Shown here one piece after another: positions 51,564-60,695 of a stretch of DNA of 64,000 nucleotides. The notes under the pieces are model-generated. The model made no database searches. It was not told the origin of the DNA and saw only the letters and a list, made by a program, of their open reading frames with translations. A program made the position numbers and the translations under genes. The DNA is from Jeotgalicoccus halotolerans (GTDB lineage: Bacteria; Bacillota; Bacilli; Staphylococcales; Salinicoccaceae), in contig NZ_QUMW01000010.1 in NCBI RefSeq assembly GCF_003387165.1, positions 124,001-188,000 of the forward strand, in the 5' to 3' direction. Within the stretch, counting starts at the first letter, position 1. Each line of letters opens with the position of its first letter.

Positions 51564-53234
51564 TTATTCAGGGAATGTTACATTTTCAATTCTGACGATT
51601 CCCACCGGATCAAGTCCAACACCTTCTACAAGTGTATTGTTAACCCCTATACCGAGCTCACCGTAATACAGCGGTGTAATCGGCAGATCTTCCATTAGTA
51701 TTTCCTGTGCAGTGGCATATGCTGCAATACGTTCTTCATCACCGGAAGTCTGCTGCCCTTCTTCAAGATAACTGTCGAGTTCCGGATTAGAGTAGTTCCA
51801 GCGGTTGCCCGACCCTACAGAGTCCGTGTGGAACATCGGATACAGGCCGTAGTTTGGATCCCCCGTAACTGTAATCCACTGAAGCATGAACATATCATGA
51901 TCACCCTGGTTTGCCATTTCTAAAAAGGCCCCGTGTTCATATTGTTCAATTTCAACATTGATACCAAGTTCACTTAATGACTCCTGAATAATCAGAGCAA
52001 TATCTCTGTTCTGTTCGGAATCAGAAGTCCAAATCACAGTATCAAAACCGTCAGGCACACTGGATTCAGCCATATAGTCTTTAGCTAATTCAAGATCAAA
52101 CGGTACTTCTTCCATATCAGCATTGTGTGCAAATACTGAGGGTGAAATATGGTTCTTCGCATGAAGCCCCCGGTCATTTAATACACCGCTGATAATCTGC
52201 TCTCTGTCAATCGCATGAGAAATTGCTTTTCTGACATTTTCATCATCAAACGGCTCTTTCTCGTAGTTGAATGCAACATAGGTCATGGATAAGCCATCCT
52301 GGTCGATAATATCTGTCTCTTCATGATCCCGAACGCGGTCCATCGCTTCTGTATCAACGTTATCAGTAACGCCGATACCGCCGGTTTCAAGCTCGGCAAG
52401 ACGTGCTGAGTTCTCAGGAATAACACGGTATGTCACAGTATTGAACTCACGGTCTCCGCCGTGGAAATCTTCAAATTTCTCAAGTACGATTTCATTACCC
52501 GGTATACGTTCCTGCAACTTCAAATGTCCTGTACCGTCAGGTTTCTCGGAAATTATTGCACCGACATGAGAACCGATTTCTTCAGACACCGCTTCGAACT
52601 CATCTCCGCCTTCTTCACGCAGTTCGTAATATTCTTCGAGCGTAACGTCAGAGCCTGCTTCATTTAAAGCATTCTGATAATCTTCATCAATGACTTCCTT
52701 GCTTAAGATTCCCGCTGTATTATGCGCCAAATGACTCGGCAGCGGTGTAAATGGATAATCCGTCGTAAAGACAATTTCATGATCATTTACAATTTCAATA
52801 TCGTTAATCATTTCAAACATAAAAGCAACGGATGAACCGACCGAAGGATCCATTACACGGTCGAGGGTTGCTTCAACATCTTCTGCAGTAAAATCTGAGC
52901 CGTTATGGAAGGTAACATCTTCTTTCAACTGAAGAGTCCATTGATCATCATCCTGTTCAAAAGATGTTGCAAGTCCTTCCCCAAATTCCATGTCGACATT
53001 CTGTTCTACCAGCGTGTCAAAAATCTGAGTACGCAGCTGAGCTGACGGAATATCATTCGATACGTGAGGATCCAGTGAAACTGCCTCATTAATCATTCCG
53101 ATGACTAAATCCCCGCCGCCTGCTGCTGTTTCTGAATCCCCTTCAGCAGCTTCGTCCACGTCACTGTCGTCCGTACAGGCTGCCAAAACTAAAACTATCG
53201 TGAAAAGCATCAAAGACCAGAGCTTTTTCTGCAT
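51564..53234 (-). CDS. ABC transporter solute-binding lipoprotein, peptide/nickel family 5
   Basis: A 556-residue SBP_bac_5 lipoprotein, lipobox LAAC (Cys about 20), followed by an acidic tether and the periplasmic-binding fold; FHNGSDFTAEDVEATLDRV near 110 is the family signature. It would bind an oligopeptide or glutathione-like ligand. No permease or ATPase gene is nearby, so it is an orphan receptor for a transporter elsewhere. A strong promoter with a cre-like site lies upstream. Confidence 0.9.
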   Translation of the reverse strand: MQKKLWSLMLFTIVLVLAACTDDSDVDEAAEGDSETAAGGGDLVIGMINEAVSLDPHVSNDIPSAQLRTQIFDTLVEQNVDMEFGEGLATSFEQDDDQWTLQLKEDVTFHNGSDFTAEDVEATLDRVMDPSVGSSVAFMFEMINDIEIVNDHEIVFTTDYPFTPLPSHLAHNTAGILSKEVIDEDYQNALNEAGSDVTLEEYYELREEGGDEFEAVSEEIGSHVGAIISEKPDGTGHLKLQERIPGNEIVLEKFEDFHGGDREFNTVTYRVIPENSARLAELETGGIGVTDNVDTEAMDRVRDHEETDIIDQDGLSMTYVAFNYEKEPFDDENVRKAISHAIDREQIISGVLNDRGLHAKNHISPSVFAHNADMEEVPFDLELAKDYMAESSVPDGFDTVIWTSDSEQNRDIALIIQESLSELGINVEIEQYEHGAFLEMANQGDHDMFMLQWITVTGDPNYGLYPMFHTDSVGSGNRWNYSNPELDSYLEEGQQTSGDEERIAAYATAQEILMEDLPITPLYYGELGIGVNNTLVEGVGLDPVGIVRIENVTFPE

Positions 53235-53255
53235 AAATTACTTCATCCCCTTTTA

Positions 53256-53269
53256 TGTATACGCTTACA
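53256..53269. promoter_or_regulatory. cre-like (CcpA) site
   Basis: TGTATACGCTTACA matches the CcpA consensus TGNAANCGNTNNCA at all but one position. It begins five bases downstream of the predicted -10 of the solute-binding protein gene, over the start site, a typical position for catabolite repression. Confidence 0.65.
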
Positions 53270-53273
53270 AATG

Positions 53274-53302
53274 AGTATACCTTTCGAAAGTTGAAATTTC
53301 AA
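53274..53302 (-). promoter_or_regulatory. Predicted promoter of the solute-binding protein gene
   Basis: On the minus strand TTGAAA (53302-53297), 17 bases, TATACT (53279-53274). Confidence 0.7.
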
Positions 53303-53332
53303 ATCATAATTTAAAAATTCTGTAAATTTATC

Positions 53333-54040
53333 TTATGATTCAGCTGCTGCTTTTATAAAAGCTCTGAATATTTTCTTCGAAGATTCATCTTTTAAATAAC
53401 TGCCCTCCGGATGCCACTGCACCCCAAGCACAAACTTATGTTCGCTGCTTTCAACCGCTTCTATAATACCGTCTTCCGCCATAGCGGAAACCGTCAGACT
53501 ATCCGCGGCAGATTTATTCGCCTGGTGATGAAAACTGTTTGTTCTGATTTTTGTTTCTCCAAGTATTGCATGCAATTTTGTACCTTCTGCAACAGATATA
53601 TTATGCGATAAGTAATCTTTCACTGCATCCTGATTATGCTTTATCGTACTGTCTCCGTGCTGAGAATATATATCCTGATACATTGTGCCGCCCTGCTGCA
53701 CATTCAGTATTTGCGCACCCCGGCATATACCAAGAATAGGCTTTCCTGCCTCAAGCGCATATTCTATCAGCTTCATTTCGTATAAATCCCGCCCCGGTTC
53801 TATAGCACCCATTTTCTGATGTGGACTTTCGCCGAAAAAAGCCGGTTCAATATCATCTCCGCCTGAAAGCAGCAGCCCATCGATACTTTCAATCTGTCTT
53901 TTAATTAATGATTCATTTTCTACTTTAGCCAGTATGACCGGAGCCCCGCCTTCACCTGCTATCGCTGTGCTGTATGTTTCCGGCAGTCTGAGACCATCAC
54001 TGCTGATAAAAGTCGTGACCCCAATAATTGGTGATGTCAT
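53333..54040 (-). CDS. Gamma-glutamyl-gamma-aminobutyrate hydrolase-like protein (PuuD/C26), copy 1
   Basis: A 235-residue class I glutamine-amidotransferase-like hydrolase. Nucleophile Cys about 106 in LGICRGAQ, His/Glu in VQWHPEGS, and LLSGGDDIEPAFFGE at the substrate side as in PuuD. Cleaves gamma-glutamyl amides of amines in putrescine-type catabolism. ATG at 54040. Paralogous to the next gene, from which it is separated by 83 bases. Substrate may differ from GABA. Confidence 0.87.
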   Translation of the reverse strand: MTSPIIGVTTFISSDGLRLPETYSTAIAGEGGAPVILAKVENESLIKRQIESIDGLLLSGGDDIEPAFFGESPHQKMGAIEPGRDLYEMKLIEYALEAGKPILGICRGAQILNVQQGGTMYQDIYSQHGDSTIKHNQDAVKDYLSHNISVAEGTKLHAILGETKIRTNSFHHQANKSAADSLTVSAMAEDGIIEAVESSEHKFVLGVQWHPEGSYLKDESSKKIFRAFIKAAAES

Positions 54041-54123
54041 ATGTTCTTTCCCCCTGTATTAATATTTACTTTAGATACTATCAGAACATATTAAATTTAC
54101 TACCCTTAAAAAAGAAGCAGCCC

Positions 54124-54828
54124 TTAAACTCTGGCTGCTTCCACAAATTTGTTTATTATATTTTTTGAGGCATCATCGGTATGATAACGATCCTCCGGAT
54201 GCCACTGAAGACCGATTAAAAAGCCTGGTTCCTTACTCTCTATGGCTTCGACAATTCCGTCATTAGTTCTTGCAGCCACTTTAAAGTTGTCTGCGACTTT
54301 ATTAACAGCCTGGTGATGATTACTGATTGTAAAAATTTCAGCCTCTCCGACTATTTCACGCATTTTTGTTCCTTCCTGAATATTTACTTTGTGTGTAAAA
54401 TGCTCCTGCTTATCATGTCTCTGGTGTTTAATTAAATCGGCATCAATCTGTTTGTAAATATCCTGATAAACAGTACCGCCGCCATGAACGTTCAGCATAT
54501 GAGAACCCCGGCATATACCTAGAATCGGAATGCCGCGCTCCAAAGCGTAATCAATCAGTTTCAGCTCATATTTATCCCGGTCAGGCTCGACGTTAGCAAG
54601 GCTCTGATGAGGATCTTCTCCGTAAAGTGCAGGATCAACATCGTCACCGCCTGTTAAAAGCAAGGCATCGATGTTCATAACCTGTTCCCTGATTAATTCT
54701 TCATTTTCAATTTCAGGGAGCAGCATAGGAATACCCTCTTCTTCACTGATTACATCTATAAAATTCTTTGGTACTTCTTGATTATTCTTACCAATAAATG
54801 TTGTGATTCCTATTACTGGATGCTTCAT
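54124..54828 (-). CDS. Gamma-glutamyl-gamma-aminobutyrate hydrolase-like protein (PuuD/C26), copy 2
   Basis: A 234-residue paralog with LLTGGDDVDPALYGEDPHQ, nucleophile in LGICRGSH, and LQWHPEDR. ATG at 54828 follows GAAGGAG at nine bases; earlier in-frame codons are upstream of that site. The two copies are clearly related throughout but have diverged, suggesting different gamma-glutamyl amide substrates. Own promoter at 54868-54896. Confidence 0.87.
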   Translation of the reverse strand: MKHPVIGITTFIGKNNQEVPKNFIDVISEEEGIPMLLPEIENEELIREQVMNIDALLLTGGDDVDPALYGEDPHQSLANVEPDRDKYELKLIDYALERGIPILGICRGSHMLNVHGGGTVYQDIYKQIDADLIKHQRHDKQEHFTHKVNIQEGTKMREIVGEAEIFTISNHHQAVNKVADNFKVAARTNDGIVEAIESKEPGFLIGLQWHPEDRYHTDDASKNIINKFVEAARV

Positions 54829-54867
54829 ATCTATTGCTCCTTCGTTATTGAACTTTAACATACTCTC

Positions 54868-54896
54868 TATATATAGCCGCTTTTAATGCTTTTCAA
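54868..54896 (-). promoter_or_regulatory. Predicted promoter of PuuD copy 2
   Basis: On the minus strand TTGAAA (54896-54891), 17 bases, TATATA (54873-54868). Confidence 0.55.
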
Positions 54897-54951
54897 TCAT
54901 TTGCAATTTTAAAGAGATGAAATCTCTAACATTATTTCTTTATATATAAAC

Positions 54952-54981
54952 AGAGCGCACACCTTTAAGGGTATGCGCTCT
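54952..54981 (-). terminator. Terminator of the mhq operon
   Basis: AGAGCGCA.ACC / GGT.TGCGCTCT with one mismatch and a short loop, after the MhqD-type gene; the tail is TA-rich. Confidence 0.65.
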
Positions 54982-54994
54982 AAATATTTTAAGT

Positions 54995-55588
54995 TTACTG
55001 ATTCAGCCACTCTTTTCCTACAATCAGAGCTTCCTGAGGCAATGTATGTCCGTTGACCCATACAGTCGTTACATCGGCGTTACGATCTTCAAATAATTTG
55101 ATTACTCTCTCGCTCTCAGACTCTGGTACTATAGGATCTTCTTTACCTAATGACAGGAGTACTTTAACATCGCTGAAATCGTGTTTTCTTTCAAGGTCTG
55201 TTGGATATAACGGTGCAAACAACATTGCTTTTTTAAATTTATCTTCCTGCTGAAGCATCAGCTGGATTGCTATATTCGACCCGTTAGAAAATCCGACAAA
55301 GATGACATCTTCTAATTTAAAATCGTATTCCTGTGCTTTTTTCGCAATAAATTCATACAGTTCTTTGCCTCGGAATTCCAGATCTTCCCAATCATAATTA
55401 CCTTCTCCCAGACGTCTAAAGTAACGGTTCATGCCGTTTTCTTTTACATTCCCGCGTATACTGAGAACGTTATATTCATGGTTTAAAGCGCTCGCGAGCG
55501 GCAGTAAGTCCGTCTCAGTACCGCCCGTTCCGTGAAGTAATACGAAGACCGGGGCTCCCTTTTTATTCTCATTATAAATATATTCCAT
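54995..55588 (-). CDS. mhqD: Alpha/beta hydrolase, MhqD-like carboxylesterase
   Basis: A 197-residue serine hydrolase. Oxyanion strand FVLLHGTGGTETDLLPLA, nucleophile in VGFSNGSNIAIQ, Asp in LGKEDPIVP, His in VNGHTLPQEA. It resembles B. subtilis MhqD and S. aureus MhqD, part of the quinone/hydroquinone detoxification regulon. Last gene of the five-gene operon, 18 bases after the flavin reductase. Confidence 0.87.
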   Translation of the reverse strand: MEYIYNENKKGAPVFVLLHGTGGTETDLLPLASALNHEYNVLSIRGNVKENGMNRYFRRLGEGNYDWEDLEFRGKELYEFIAKKAQEYDFKLEDVIFVGFSNGSNIAIQLMLQQEDKFKKAMLFAPLYPTDLERKHDFSDVKVLLSLGKEDPIVPESESERVIKLFEDRNADVTTVWVNGHTLPQEALIVGKEWLNQ

Positions 55589-55606
55589 ATATATCGCTCC
55601 TAAAAG

Positions 55607-56221
55607 TTATTTTGGTCTGTCGATTGTAAACATTCTTCCGATTTCCGCATAGTCATTGCCGGCCAGTCTGCTGACTGCACCGAGTTCCGCAACGTCTATA
55701 TAGCCTTTTTCCTCATCATAAACTGATTCATCCAGATGAAAATGTTCAATTTTTAAAAATAAAACATCCGCTGTCGGTTCATCTCCGTCATAAATTAGCT
55801 TTGTATCGTAAAGACTCGTTTCGAATCTCGCTTTCGCTTCTTTCAAGCCTGGCGGCCGAACCGATACAGATTTAACCGGTGTAAAGTCCGCATAATTTAA
55901 TTCGCTGTCTTCAGGTGCGAGGTTTGCAGCTGTAATGTTAGCAAGCTCCACATTAGATATATCGACAACATGAACTACCGCTTCTTTTCCAGCTGTAATA
56001 TTTCTCGCTGTGTCTTTCTGCTTGCCGTTCGTTCTTTGCACGGCAATCGACAGTATCGCCGGCTTATAAGTGACGATATTGAAATAGCTGAAGGGGGCTA
56101 TATTAACTACACCCTCTTCGGATTCCGTCGATACTAAAGCTATAGGTCTCGGCGCTACAGTCCCTATGAGTATTTTATTTTTCTCTTTAGTTGTTAAATC
56201 ATTTTTTGAAAAACTGAACAT
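55607..56221 (-). CDS. Flavin reductase-family FMN-binding protein
   Basis: A 204-residue split-barrel flavoprotein with TVAPRPIALVSTESEEGVVNIAPFSYFN and the SVAVQ-type strand, typical of the flavin reductase-like/DIM6 group. Within an mhq operon it may reduce quinones or supply reduced flavin. GGGGCGATATAAC precedes its ATG; 13 bases separate it from the upstream dioxygenase. Confidence 0.87.
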   Translation of the reverse strand: MFSFSKNDLTTKEKNKILIGTVAPRPIALVSTESEEGVVNIAPFSYFNIVTYKPAILSIAVQRTNGKQKDTARNITAGKEAVVHVVDISNVELANITAANLAPEDSELNYADFTPVKSVSVRPPGLKEAKARFETSLYDTKLIYDGDEPTADVLFLKIEHFHLDESVYDEEKGYIDVAELGAVSRLAGNDYAEIGRMFTIDRPK

Positions 56222-56234
56222 GTTATATCGCCCC

Positions 56235-57128
56235 TTAAAGGTTTAACTTCGGCATTGTTCTTTCATACTCTTCTCTTTTATGTTCGTATTGAGGCGGCAG
56301 CTGCAGCGCAGATCCGAGCTCCGATTTGTCTTCATCGACATCGAATCCCGGTTCGTCAGTCGCGAATTCAAAAACAACATGGCCTCGTTCACTTGTATAA
56401 ATAGATTTAAAGTAGTTTCTGTCTCTGACTTCAGTAACACCGAAACTTTTGCCTTGCAGCAATGTTTGCCATTCTTCCAGAACTTTCAGATTCGGCACAG
56501 ACCACGCAATATGGTGTACTGTACCAATTCCAAAGGTGCCTCTCGGTTTTGGCGGCAATTCAGTAATGATGTGATGCTTCTCCTCGCCGGCTGTTTCGAA
56601 GTGGTAGTTTCTTTCATTTATATTCAGCTCATTTAAGCCCATCGTACGTACAAGCAGTTCTTTCGTACCGTCCGGGTTCCCCGACAGTAATACAGCACCA
56701 TGAAAACCGGTAATATTTTTCTTATCAGCCTCTTTCTCGCCTTCAACTAAAGCAAGTTCCAGGCCGTGGACATCATCGAACTGAAGAGTATCCTGTCCGA
56801 ACAGCTGAGTGATTTCAGTTGTTATGTTTTGCTCTTTCAAATGATTATTCCATTCAGTCATGCTGCCTTTAGGAATTCTGAAAGCAATTCTGCCGACCTG
56901 GCCGCTGCCTTTTACTCCCGGTCTGTCGACCACCCAGTTAAAGAAAGTAATAATCGTCCCCGGACTGCCGTTATAATCTCCAAAATATAAATGATAAACT
57001 CCTGGATCATCAAAGTTAACTGTCTGCTTAACGAGTCTTAAACCGAGTACATCTCTGTAAAATTTTATATTTTCATTCGGATCCCCGACAATTGCGGTAA
57101 TATGATGAATTCTTTTAATTGCTTCCAT
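56235..57128 (-). CDS. VOC-family ring-cleaving dioxygenase, copy 2
   Basis: A 297-residue protein of two glyoxalase/bleomycin-type modules. Metal ligands appear in IKRIHHITAIVG near the start, in GTVHHIAWSV near 210, and a Glu in GHVVFEFATD near 262. It resembles MhqA/MhqO/LinE-like hydroquinone dioxygenases. It is a paralog of the next gene upstream, 17 bases away. Confidence 0.88.
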   Translation of the reverse strand: MEAIKRIHHITAIVGDPNENIKFYRDVLGLRLVKQTVNFDDPGVYHLYFGDYNGSPGTIITFFNWVVDRPGVKGSGQVGRIAFRIPKGSMTEWNNHLKEQNITTEITQLFGQDTLQFDDVHGLELALVEGEKEADKKNITGFHGAVLLSGNPDGTKELLVRTMGLNELNINERNYHFETAGEEKHHIITELPPKPRGTFGIGTVHHIAWSVPNLKVLEEWQTLLQGKSFGVTEVRDRNYFKSIYTSERGHVVFEFATDEPGFDVDEDKSELGSALQLPPQYEHKREEYERTMPKLNL

Positions 57129-57145
57129 TTACGGTTTCCCCTTTA

Positions 57146-58105
57146 TTATTTATTTCTTCTCGTATCAAACGGTCTGATTGCAGCTTCAATTTGTGCACGT
57201 TTTGGTTCCAGGAATGGAGGCAGGGCCAGACTTTCGCCTAATGTTTCATAAGGCTCGTCGCCCATGAATCCCGGCCCGTCTGTAGACAGTTCAATCAAAA
57301 TGTGACCGATACGCGCGTATAATGCTTCAAAATAAAAACGGTCTACCAGTCCTGAATTGCCAAGTCCCATCTTGCGGTATTTTTCTTCCCATGCTGCAAG
57401 TGCCGCATGATCTTCCACTCTGAATGATACATGGTGAACTTCACCGTAGCCCTGACGTCCTTCAGCACCTTCATCTCTACGAAGGATTACCTGGCCGCCG
57501 TTGCCGCCTGCTCCGACGTTTAACAGCGTTACGTTGTTTTCTTCAATAATCGGTTTCATGCCGTATACATCCTGAAGTAATTTTTTAAAATCATCGTAAT
57601 AGCTTACGGTAATTTCAATCGGTCCAAGACCGTAGACTGCTTTATCTTCAGGTACAGGACCATTTTTCCATGGTTTACCTGGTGCCACCCCTTCGTTGTT
57701 TTCATCAGAGAATAACTGATATCTCTGGCCATCTGTTTCTTCAAAAGGCAGTACCTTTTTACCAAACAGTTCTTGAATACCACCATGTTTAACATTATTT
57801 TCTTCAAAACGGTTTAAATAATATTCTAAAGCTGCATCATCAGGGACTCTGAGACCGGTTCTTGAAATAGAGTTTGTGCCTCTCAGCCCTTTAGGATTAT
57901 TTGGGAAGTCAAAGAATGTCATATCAGTGCCCGGTGATCCTTCGTCATCTGCAAAAAACGTATGATACGTCTGAATATCATCCTGGTTCACTGTTTTCTT
58001 GACTAAACGCATACCGACAACTTCTGTCATAAATTTATAATTTCTCATCGCATTGTCTGTCATTGCTGTAACGTGGTGAATTCCTTTTAAGTTTTCATTA
58101 GTCAT
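57146..58105 (-). CDS. mhqO: VOC-family ring-cleaving dioxygenase MhqO
   Basis: A 319-residue Fe(II) extradiol-type dioxygenase opening (substituted) hydroquinone rings. Ligand segments GIHHVTAMT near 8, GEVHHVSFRV near 222, and GHILIELSTDG near 272. Directly downstream of mhqR by 18 bases, as in B. subtilis mhqNOP/S. aureus mhqRED arrangement. GGAGG precedes the ATG. Confidence 0.9.
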   Translation of the reverse strand: MTNENLKGIHHVTAMTDNAMRNYKFMTEVVGMRLVKKTVNQDDIQTYHTFFADDEGSPGTDMTFFDFPNNPKGLRGTNSISRTGLRVPDDAALEYYLNRFEENNVKHGGIQELFGKKVLPFEETDGQRYQLFSDENNEGVAPGKPWKNGPVPEDKAVYGLGPIEITVSYYDDFKKLLQDVYGMKPIIEENNVTLLNVGAGGNGGQVILRRDEGAEGRQGYGEVHHVSFRVEDHAALAAWEEKYRKMGLGNSGLVDRFYFEALYARIGHILIELSTDGPGFMGDEPYETLGESLALPPFLEPKRAQIEAAIRPFDTRRNK

Positions 58106-58123
58106 AATATATTCCTCCGGTTT

Positions 58124-58564
58124 TTATTTAAGCAGACCTTCTGCGTGCAGACCGATCCGTTTCAATAAATTAATCGCATCTTGAACTTCATCGTCATTCC
58201 ACTCATCAAATATCGTATTGATAAGAGCCTCCTGTTCTACGACTCTTGTATCCATATACTGCCTACCATCATCTGTAATGCATGCAAACATTACTCTTCT
58301 GTCTTCAGGACAGGGACTTCTGTATAAAAAACCTTTCTTTTCAAGCTTATCTATAACGTAGGTAATACTGCCGCCGCCCATCAGTATTTTTTTGCCGATG
58401 GACTGGATAGGCTGATCTCCTTTGTGATACAGCAATTCCATCACCGCATATTCATTAAGGTTAATTTCTTTCTTTAAAAAATCCTGTTTAATAAGTTTCT
58501 GTACGGATTGCGAGGACTTTATAAAAACAGTAAATGCTTTTATACGTGCTTCTTTTTCATTCAT
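58124..58564 (-). CDS. mhqR: MarR-family quinone-sensing repressor MhqR
   Basis: A 146-residue winged-helix regulator: EYAVMELLYHKGDQPIQSIGKKILMGGGSITYVIDKLEKKGFLYR is the recognition region and PEDRRVMFACITDDG the wing. It fits MhqR, which represses mhq genes and is released by quinones. First gene of the operon, so autoregulated. GAAGGAGG lies six bases before the ATG. Confidence 0.9.
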   Translation of the reverse strand: MNEKEARIKAFTVFIKSSQSVQKLIKQDFLKKEINLNEYAVMELLYHKGDQPIQSIGKKILMGGGSITYVIDKLEKKGFLYRSPCPEDRRVMFACITDDGRQYMDTRVVEQEALINTIFDEWNDDEVQDAINLLKRIGLHAEGLLK

Positions 58565-58611
58565 GTCTGCACCTCCTTCAATTATTTCAGTTTTAAGTAT
58601 ATTAAATTTAA

Positions 58612-58623
58612 ACTATATATAGT
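58612..58623. promoter_or_regulatory. Candidate MhqR operator
   Basis: ACTATATATAGT is a perfect 12-base palindrome, in an AT-rich gap with partial further symmetry (TTAAATTTAA next to it). It lies about 48 bases upstream of the mhqR start. Low sequence complexity makes this tentative. Confidence 0.35.
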
Positions 58624-58761
58624 ATAATACTTAGATTCCGAAATATCAATCGTTATTTATTCCTTTGATATACTGTATGTTATCTGAATATTTATTGTAT
58701 TCTAATAATAGTTGTGCTAATGTTATGAAAAAATTACTTTTCTATATAAAGAGGGTTTGAA

Positions 58762-59571
58762 ATGATTGCACTGAGAGAATTAACGACGATAAAAGATCTT
58801 GAACAGCTTGAAAAAATAGAACGGAATGTCTGGCATATGCCGCCGCTGCCAATACATCAAACGCTGACAGCAGTTAAAAACGGAGGCATAATTATCGGTG
58901 CCTTTGACAAGAAGGAAATTATAGGCTTCAGTTACGGTTTTGCCGGTTTTAAAGATAGTCAAACATATCTTTGCTCCCATATGCTCGGGATAGAAGAAGA
59001 ATATCGTTCCAAAAAAATAGGGGAACAGCTAAAAAGACAGCAGCAGGAAATAGCGATTAGAAAAGGCTATTCAGAAATACACTGGACATACGATCCGCTG
59101 GAAACACGTAATGCATATTTGAATTTAACTAAGCTGAAGGGTATATGCTCTGTTTACATGGAGAATGCTTACGGAGAGATGAAAGACGGTTTGAACAAAG
59201 GACTGCCATCCGACCGTTTCGAAGTTCACTGGCATATATCAAGCGAGCATGTTAGAGAAGCTGAAACTGTAAATTACAAAAATGCAGTGCCGCTCAACGA
59301 AGTAAATATTAACAATAGTCTTCCTTCCTGCACTGTGTTTCACGAGGAACAATTGACCGAGGATATTTACGGCTTTGAAGTTCCTAAGGATTTCCAGCAT
59401 ATAAAATCTGAAAATCAGGAAATTGCAATGGAATGGAGAATGCTGACCCGAAAGATATTTCAGGATCTTTTTAGAGCGGGATATGCTGCAGTACATTTAA
59501 TTCCCGGGAAATATACTGCAACCTACATATTTGTAAAAGAGAATACATTAAATCTTGGAGGACGTAAATAA
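58762..59571 (+). CDS. GNAT acyltransferase, probable amino acid N-succinyltransferase
   Basis: A 269-residue GNAT protein; acyl-CoA loop [23 protein letters not shown] near residue 75 (R/Q-x-x-G/K type), followed by [17 protein letters not shown]. The C-terminal half is not a standard GNAT fold. Its stop overlaps the enolase-superfamily gene by one base (TAATG). In Geobacillus kaustophilus a GNAT enzyme N-succinylates D-amino acids for NSAR and an M20 hydrolase; the same three families occur here in one operon, so that role is inferred. Confidence 0.82.
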   Translation: MIALRELTTIKDLEQLEKIERNVWHMPPLPIHQTLTAVKNGGIIIGAFDKKEIIGFSYGFAGFKDSQTYLCSHMLGIEEEYRSKKIGEQLKRQQQEIAIRKGYSEIHWTYDPLETRNAYLNLTKLKGICSVYMENAYGEMKDGLNKGLPSDRFEVHWHISSEHVREAETVNYKNAVPLNEVNINNSLPSCTVFHEEQLTEDIYGFEVPKDFQHIKSENQEIAMEWRMLTRKIFQDLFRAGYAAVHLIPGKYTATYIFVKENTLNLGGRK

Positions 59572-60677
59572 TGAAAATTGAACATATCGTTATCAGACAT
59601 TTGGAAATGGATATGAAAGCACCATTCACCACCAGTTTTGGAACATTTGACAAAAAAGAGTTTTTACTTCTTGAAGCAATTGATGCGGATGGAACAATCG
59701 GCTGGGGTGAATCGGTAGCGTTCAATGTGCCTTTCTACAGTGAAGAAACAGTAAAGACGAACTGGCATATGCTGGAGGACTTTTTAATCCCGCTTATTTT
59801 ACATAAGGAAATCATCCATCCAAGTGAAGTTAATGAGATTTTCTCAGCTATCCGCAAAAATAATATGGCTAAGTCTGCTCTGGAAGGTGCAATTTGGGAT
59901 ATTTACTCTCAGCAGACAAATCAGTCATTAGCTCATGCTCTTGGCGGCACAAGAAAAAATATCGATGTCGGCATCAGTATCGGCATCCAAAATTCTATTG
60001 AAGAACTTGTGGACATCGTGGCCGGTTTCGTTAAGGAAGGCTATAAACGCATCAAAGTTAAAATTAAACCGGACTGGGACGTAGAAGTGATGCGCACGCT
60101 GCGTAAAACTTTTCCTGATGTTGCATTTATGGCTGATGCTAATTCTGCTTACAGGCTGGCAGATACTGAGTTATTAAAACAACTGGACGACTTTGATTTA
60201 ATGATGATTGAACAGCCTCTCGCTTCAGATGACATTATCGACCATGCTCAGTTGCAACAGGAACTGGCAACAGCGATCTGTCTCGATGAAAGTATTCACT
60301 CCCTTGAAGATGCAAGAAAAGCTGTAGAGCTCGGCAGTACTAAAATTATCAATATTAAAATCGGACGTGTCGGCGGTTTAACTGAAGCTGTTAAAATTCA
60401 CGATTACTGCAAGGAAAATAATATTCCTGTCTGGTGCGGAGGCATGCTTGAATCCGGTGTTGGAAGAGCACATAACGTTGCACTGACCACTCTTGAAAAC
60501 TTCACTTTACCGGGTGATACAGCCAGTTCCAGCCGCTACTTTGAAAAAGATATTATCGAACCTGAAGTCATCGCAGAAAATGGTTCTATCGAGGTCCCGG
60601 AAACTGCAGGCATCGGTTATACAGTTAATCGCGATACTGTTGAATCCTACACCGTTGCAAAGAAAGAATATAAATAA
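59571..60677 (+). CDS. menC: Enolase-superfamily N-succinylamino acid racemase / o-succinylbenzoate synthase
   Basis: A 368-residue MenC/NSAR-type protein. Catalytic residues are in place: Lys pair in RIKVKIK (162/164), metal ligands Asp189, Glu214, Asp239, and Lys263 in NIKIGRVGG, numbering that coincides with well-studied NSARs. OSBS (menaquinone step) and NSAR activities share this scaffold and are often combined. The absence of men genes nearby and the presence of GNAT and M20 partners favour racemisation of N-succinyl amino acids. Confidence 0.88.
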   Translation: MKIEHIVIRHLEMDMKAPFTTSFGTFDKKEFLLLEAIDADGTIGWGESVAFNVPFYSEETVKTNWHMLEDFLIPLILHKEIIHPSEVNEIFSAIRKNNMAKSALEGAIWDIYSQQTNQSLAHALGGTRKNIDVGISIGIQNSIEELVDIVAGFVKEGYKRIKVKIKPDWDVEVMRTLRKTFPDVAFMADANSAYRLADTELLKQLDDFDLMMIEQPLASDDIIDHAQLQQELATAICLDESIHSLEDARKAVELGSTKIINIKIGRVGGLTEAVKIHDYCKENNIPVWCGGMLESGVGRAHNVALTTLENFTLPGDTASSSRYFEKDIIEPEVIAENGSIEVPETAGIGYTVNRDTVESYTVAKKEYK

Positions 60678-60695
60678 AACAAAGGAACGATTACT

